21,774 nt of DNA, from assembly GCA_004151065.3 (NCBI GenBank), contig NWUY0300018923.1, positions 42,558 to 64,331 on the forward strand, given 5' to 3'. The translations under genes were made by a program, and so were the position numbers. Within the stretch, counting starts at the first letter, position 1; each line of letters opens with the position of its first letter. The notes under the pieces are model-generated. The model was given only the letters and a program-made list of their open reading frames with translations, did no database searches and was not told the origin of the DNA. Below are positions 17,086 through 21,774 of this stretch, piece after piece. The stretch comes from Larix sibirica. Taxonomy: Eukaryota > Streptophyta > Pinopsida > Pinales > Pinaceae.

Positions 17086-17700
17086 AGTAAATGATGCCCG
17101 CATGTCACTTATTGTACTCCTATCCTTTAAGGACAACTAAGGTAATTTCAATACCATCCTCCTTTCCAAATTCAATGCCTTTCATTTCCTTCTATTAACA
17201 TCTTGACTAACCCCTGTCACTTAGTTAACTTGGTAGGCTTGAATTCCTTTGTTACCTAAACAATCTTTTTACATTAGAATATCTCTCACAATTGGGTAGG
17301 TCACGAAAGCAATGACTTTGGAATACCCTACATAACCTTTGAAATGCTTCAAAGATTGAACTAAAGCATACCCATGTTTCTTCATATTGGCGTGTTTCAA
17401 CTCCAAATCTCTCAATCCTTTCTCATGAAAGCTATGGGATATTCCATGTTCCGATCCTTCCTCTGTAATAATGCACTTGCAATGGTATCCTTCGAGGCAA
17501 ATGAAAATATTTGAAAATCCTTGAATAATCAGGACTTACCAACATTGGTGTTGTTCCAATGGCTTCCTTAATTCTTCTGAATGTGTTCATGCTTCCATTA
17601 TCCCATTTGAAATCTTGATCCTTCATTATACAATTTGATAGGGTTTGTGATCTTGACAAAATTCGGTATAAACCTCTAGATGAAATTGATTCGACCAAAG
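17086..17700 (-). pseudogene. Ty3/gypsy RNase H region, decayed
   Basis: Minus-strand ORF 17698-17432 contains FKWDNGSMNTFRRIKEAIG and TPMLVSPDYS, the usual stretch that follows reverse transcriptase in gypsy elements. Further left the frame shifts to a piece like YALVQSLKHFKGYVGYSKVI, typical of the RNase H end. Stops and frame changes are frequent. The order RT, RNase H, integrase is the Ty3/gypsy order, opposite to copia. Confidence 0.8.
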
Positions 17701-18480
17701 AATGTTTGAATTGCTTTCTTATTTGAGGGGAAAGGCTTGTCGGATTACTAGAACTTGCTCAAGATCCATTTTGATTCCCTCTTTAGACACTATATGGCCC
17801 AACAACTTCCCTTCATCTACTAAAAAGACAAACTTGGGATTCAATAATATTCCTTACTTTCAACATCTTTTGAAGACCTACTTGAGGTGGTGAACATGCA
17901 CACTTATTTCCTTTGAGAAAGAAATGATATCATCCTGATAAATCTCGAGGATTTTTTCCTATAATATTCTTGAATGCAAAATCCGTGGCCCTTTGAAATG
18001 TAGATCCAACATTAAGCAAACCAAAAGACTTCATAAGATACTCAAATATTCCCCACGGTGTAGTAAAAGCCGTATCATGTTGATCCTCTTTTCAACCTTT
18101 ATTTGGTTGTATTATGAAAAACCCCCCAACATTGACATCATACTTGAATTAGTCACTCTCTATAGGAGATGCTCCTTATTAGGTAAGGGATTAGTATCTA
18201 TGAGAGTAATTGGCTCAAGTTCCTCAAATCAACACAATCTAATTTCGCTTGTCTTTTTTCTAACTGGTACTGGATTTGCAAATGTCTAGTAGGAGCAATC
18301 ATTTTTGCTTCCAATATCTTTTACAACTCCTTTTTAGCGATTGGGGTTAATTTTGGGTTGATGTATCTTTTGCTTCTACCTAAAAGGTTTGGCATCTTCT
18401 TTCAAAGGGATAGTATGCTGAATTATCACCCTTATATGCCTTTAGGTCATCATAGGTCTAGGAAAAAACATCCTTATATT
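17701..18480 (-). pseudogene. Ty3/gypsy reverse transcriptase region, decayed
   Basis: Minus-strand pieces in order: IQHTIPLKEDAKPFR (start of the RT region), a linker with KELXKILEAKMIAP, LDCVDLRNLSQ (the CVD.RNLN motif), SFGLLNVGSTFQRATDFAFK (the MPFGL.NA..TFQR motif), then the place of the catalytic YLDD, where a stop and substitutions are found. LQKMLKVR follows. The aspartate motif loss and several stops show the copy is dead. Similar short blocks from the protease-RT spacer reach about 18560. Confidence 0.85.
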
Positions 18481-21345
18481 CCTTGATGCGGTTCTCAATT
18501 TCCCTCCTCTCTTTAGGGGAAAACTCTTTCCCATTCTCTTGGGACTTTCTATAGCTCAAATGTTAATATCAATGCTATTTTTAGGGTTAGTGGTTTGCGT
18601 TGATTGCTTGTACATATAATGTCTACTGAATACACTTTTAAGTGGAACCAACCCATTTGGATACTTATTGTCTTTCCATTCTGTAATTTTAGGTTCATCA
18701 TCATCCTCATTTTACAAATTTACTTGATATCGAGTGTTACCTCTAGAACCTGCATTTCAAGTGGTAAAACCCTAAAACACAAGTGAAACTCCAAGGGAAC
18801 TCAAATGAGATACTCATTGTCACCTCAATAACCCCCCTAAGTTATGATTGGAAGACTACGACTATGGGGATCAAGGTAATGTGAAGAGATAGCTTAGCAA
18901 AACAAGGTTATTGTAGTAGAATGAAAATAATGGGGTGATGTTCCTATCAAATATTAGGCACAATGGAGTCAAAAGATCAAAAGCTAAAGAGAACAAGTTA
19001 TATGAACGGTTAAGACAAGTAAAGTTGTTACATATGACAACATAGCCTTAACTTGTTATCAAATGATGTAAAAATGAACCTAGAGGGCCCTAACGGTGTC
19101 ACTCTAAAACAACACTATGAATGTGTGTGCTACAATGAAATGTTAATCCAACAACAACTCTTAATGAATGATAGTTGTAGGACAACACATTCATAAACAA
19201 GACAACAAAGGAAACTTAAATGGAAAACCACCCTCAAATTAAACAATTCCAAGATGATAGATATACCCCTTCTCCTGGCCTCTCAAGCAATATATGTTTG
19301 TAAGTAATCTCTAGCATACATGCCAACACTATCAAGAAGGGAAGAGCATTACATCACCATAACATCACCTTTTAGGAGCATGCCATCTATCCATAAAAAT
19401 GCCATGAAAATATATCATCCAAAAACTATTAACAACAACCACATCATCAAAAGATAACAACATCTCTTAGCCAAGGCTCACTTGTACCCATCCAATGAAT
19501 CATCCCAAAAACTTGATATTTGTGATAAAAATCACAAGTGTAACCCTCATAGAATATGAGGGGCTCCAACTGGCTCCAACTTGGGGATATGTGCTCCTTG
19601 GAGAAGAGTGTGTGCGAACTCCAACTTCTCTGGTTGTACAAGTGAAGAATACCTCAATAAAGCAAGAGAACCATGTGGTGATATTAAAACATATTCACAT
19701 CCATAAACACCACATACAATATCCACATAGTCCATGCATAAAAATAGCCCAAAATTTTCTTCATATGAAAAGGGCATAAGCCAACCATGTCAAAAAGAAC
19801 ATGAAATGAAATCTAATATTCATGATGTTGAATTTACTCTTCCTATTTTAACGCTCTCAAGAGCTTGTTCATCCTACCCTACTCAACTCTAGGAAGAAAG
19901 ATGATGCTAAGTGACACAATGAGTTCATTAAGACCATGAAGTATTGGTTTGTGTCCTTGTTTTGATAAAAAAAATCAAGGACACATCCACCATAGTTTTG
20001 GTGAAAAACCAAAATAAGGATACATCCATCACCGAGACAACATAGACTTGAATCTTCTTTGCTTCAAGGATGAAATTAATTTGAAATAGGTTCATGGAGA
20101 TGGAAGAGGATACCAAAATCATGCCAAATATGGTTTGTGTCATTTATCCACGCCTCTTTTTTTCAACAACAAATGGAATTGGTGTAAACATCATCATGGC
20201 TGAAAACATCACAAGTCAATAACTCATAACCCTTACAACCTCATCCACACTCCTCTCAAGCAACGAGGGCTTAGTGGGCTCTACAAAGCTAATCAAATTG
20301 TCACGGCTATCCTTCAAATAATATGGACATGAAACATGAAATAACATTCTAGACTTAGAATTTTTTTTAGCCCTAAATATTGTGTTTAAAACTCTTATTT
20401 TGTTGACTGGAAATTCCTGCAGTATAATTCAAGATGAAATGCTTGGTCCCATACAATTTCTAACATTAAAAATACGATTTCCAATTGGAAGCACATGCAA
20501 AAGATGATAAAAATTTGAGGAATAAATGGTTAAAAATTACTGCCCTCATCCCATGGATGTCCTATACAATTTTCAGTTATAAAAATAAAATTTCTAGCTA
20601 AAAATATGCATGGAAATGCACCTGAATTTGAGGATATTATTGGATGGAAAATATCATTAGAAACATATTTCAAAATATGAAAATTTTCTAAATTTGTTTT
20701 GATGGAAAACATGAATGGAAATTAGGTACATAAATTTCTGAACATAACTTTGTTAAACATGGCTGTACCATGTAATTTCCAACAAGTTTTTTACACATAC
20801 CTTCATAAAAAATTGGAGGGGTTTGAGGTTGGAAGTTTTCTGAGTTCTTACCATCACAAATATTCTCTATATATTGAGAAAAATCTGCATCATTAAAGGG
20901 AGAATATCACTAGAAATTTTCATGAAAATTTTGGAAGAAATCTGCCCTATGAATGAGAGTGTATGGTTGAAACAAATCTGCATAAATATCTTCACCAAAT
21001 TGGCCAAAATATTCATCATAAATAGGAACATGTGATAGGAAAATATCATGCATATTTTCTGAATTTATCTCTTCTATGTTAGGTTATCCAAGGGATGCAT
21101 TATATTCCATATAAACATCACGACAAGTATTATAAATAGGGTCTTCAAAATTATCATGATAAAAATATGAAATATAATGTCCATAACTTCATATCCTTGG
21201 ATGCACTTATCTTCATGAAATGAAGAGGTAAATATATTTGCAAATTTCTCACCCTTCAATGATTTTTCTTCTAGATTATCCTTCTCAAAATTATCAACAA
21301 TATAATCATCTTAATTTCAAGAGGACATGCTTACCAAATCTTTCT
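18481..21345. other. AT-rich stretch without recognisable genes
   Basis: Given the minus orientation of the gypsy pol region, protease and gag would be expected here, but I recognise neither. The short ORFs have skewed, Ile/Phe/Asn/Lys-rich composition and look like chance. Small features: a second copy of the 35-bp dispersed repeat at 18761-18797, and a short direct repeat (AAGGACACATCCACCA at about 19978-19993 with AAGGATACATCCATCA at about 20016-20031) separated by a 7-bp inverted repeat (TTTTGGT and ACCAAAA). No tRNA, rRNA or LTR edge was seen. Confidence 0.4.
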
Positions 21346-21711
21346 TCAAATAAAGGGTGAAGTGAATGCTTGTGTGCTTTCATTACCAATGCCTTCTTCA
21401 TAAAAGGTTGCAATGATATCTTCAAAGACCTCATTTGAATATGAAATATCCTCTCCACATGAAGTCAAAACACCACCTTCAAAAATCTTATCACCCTTAT
21501 TTTCTTCATGATCAAACACAAGTTGCACATGGAATGATAATTTTTTATCAAACACATGCACATCGTAACATTCTTTGATGTACTTTTGTAATGACCACAT
21601 TGCCTTATCTTTACCAATCATTTTATCATGGAGAGAACTTAAAAGGTAATGTATAGATGGAAGCTTCAAAGCATCAAATTGATTTTTCATTCTAGTATGC
21701 ATATCGACCAA
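21346..21711 (-). CDS. Hypothetical ORF of 121 codons, possibly a retroelement fragment
   Basis: This is the longest ORF in the right 5 kb. It has balanced, protein-like composition compared with its neighbours, with segments such as FDALKLPSIHYLLSSLHDKM and YDVHVFDKKLSFHVQLVFDH and an acidic second half. The frame is open a little upstream of the ATG to a stop about 38 bases before it, and there is no ribosomal or promoter evidence. I do not recognise a family. Its position upstream of the decayed gypsy pol on the same strand makes a remnant of that element's 5' coding part, or of another element, the most likely origin. It could also be chance. Confidence 0.3.
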   Translation of the reverse strand: MVDMHTRMKNQFDALKLPSIHYLLSSLHDKMIGKDKAMWSLQKYIKECYDVHVFDKKLSFHVQLVFDHEENKGDKIFEGGVLTSCGEDISYSNEVFEDIIATFYEEGIGNESTQAFTSPFI

Positions 21712-21774
21712 AACATGTGCCTCATTTACAAGTAAAATTGATCACCACACCAATCTTCTTGAAAAACCTTGATG

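Overview
The window comes from a plant nuclear genome. It carries two streptophyte gene families (eIF3m and the VID27-like/DEM family) with GT-AG introns, little coding sequence, and many old LTR-retrotransposon remains inside and around the genes. A retroelement-rich seed plant with long introns fits; a gymnosperm is my guess, but nothing here proves it.

The main gene is a plus-strand eIF3m gene (translation initiation factor 3 subunit M). Eight coding exons run from 2708 to the stop at 11052 and splice in one open frame. The first exon or exons, about 75-80 residues, lie left of the window. Left of the first visible exon are a minus-strand LTR (1-1250) and a decayed copia element with gag, polypurine tract and 3' LTR (about 1281-2540).

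One eIF3m intron (3401-9951, about 6.55 kb) is unusually full. It holds pieces of a minus-strand LTR element: a gag-like part at about 4603-5170, and its leader, tRNA-Met primer-binding site and LTR edge at 8008 onward. These pieces are separated by a segment of about 2.8 kb (5187-7991) flanked by a perfect 16-bp direct repeat. Inside that segment are a complete tRNA-derived SINE with exact A and B boxes, an AT-rich upstream region, the large first exon of a VID27-like/DEM gene (6166-7758, 531 open codons), a piece of its intron, a single ambiguous base (7954), and the head of a second SINE. The last coding exon of the VID27-like gene is absent. This is either a SINE-bounded captured gene fragment or an assembly join through SINE copies.

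Downstream of eIF3m there is a degenerate, intronless alpha-tubulin pseudogene (11813-about 12470) whose 3' end is duplicated 254 bp further on, then a three-unit tandem repeat (13368-14117). A decayed Ty3/gypsy pol region lies on the minus strand (about 15900-18480, integrase to reverse transcriptase read right to left). The last 3 kb is AT-rich and largely unassignable, with one unexplained 121-codon minus-strand ORF near the right edge.

The only apparently functional gene is eIF3m. The VID27-like exon is intact as an ORF but incomplete as a gene.
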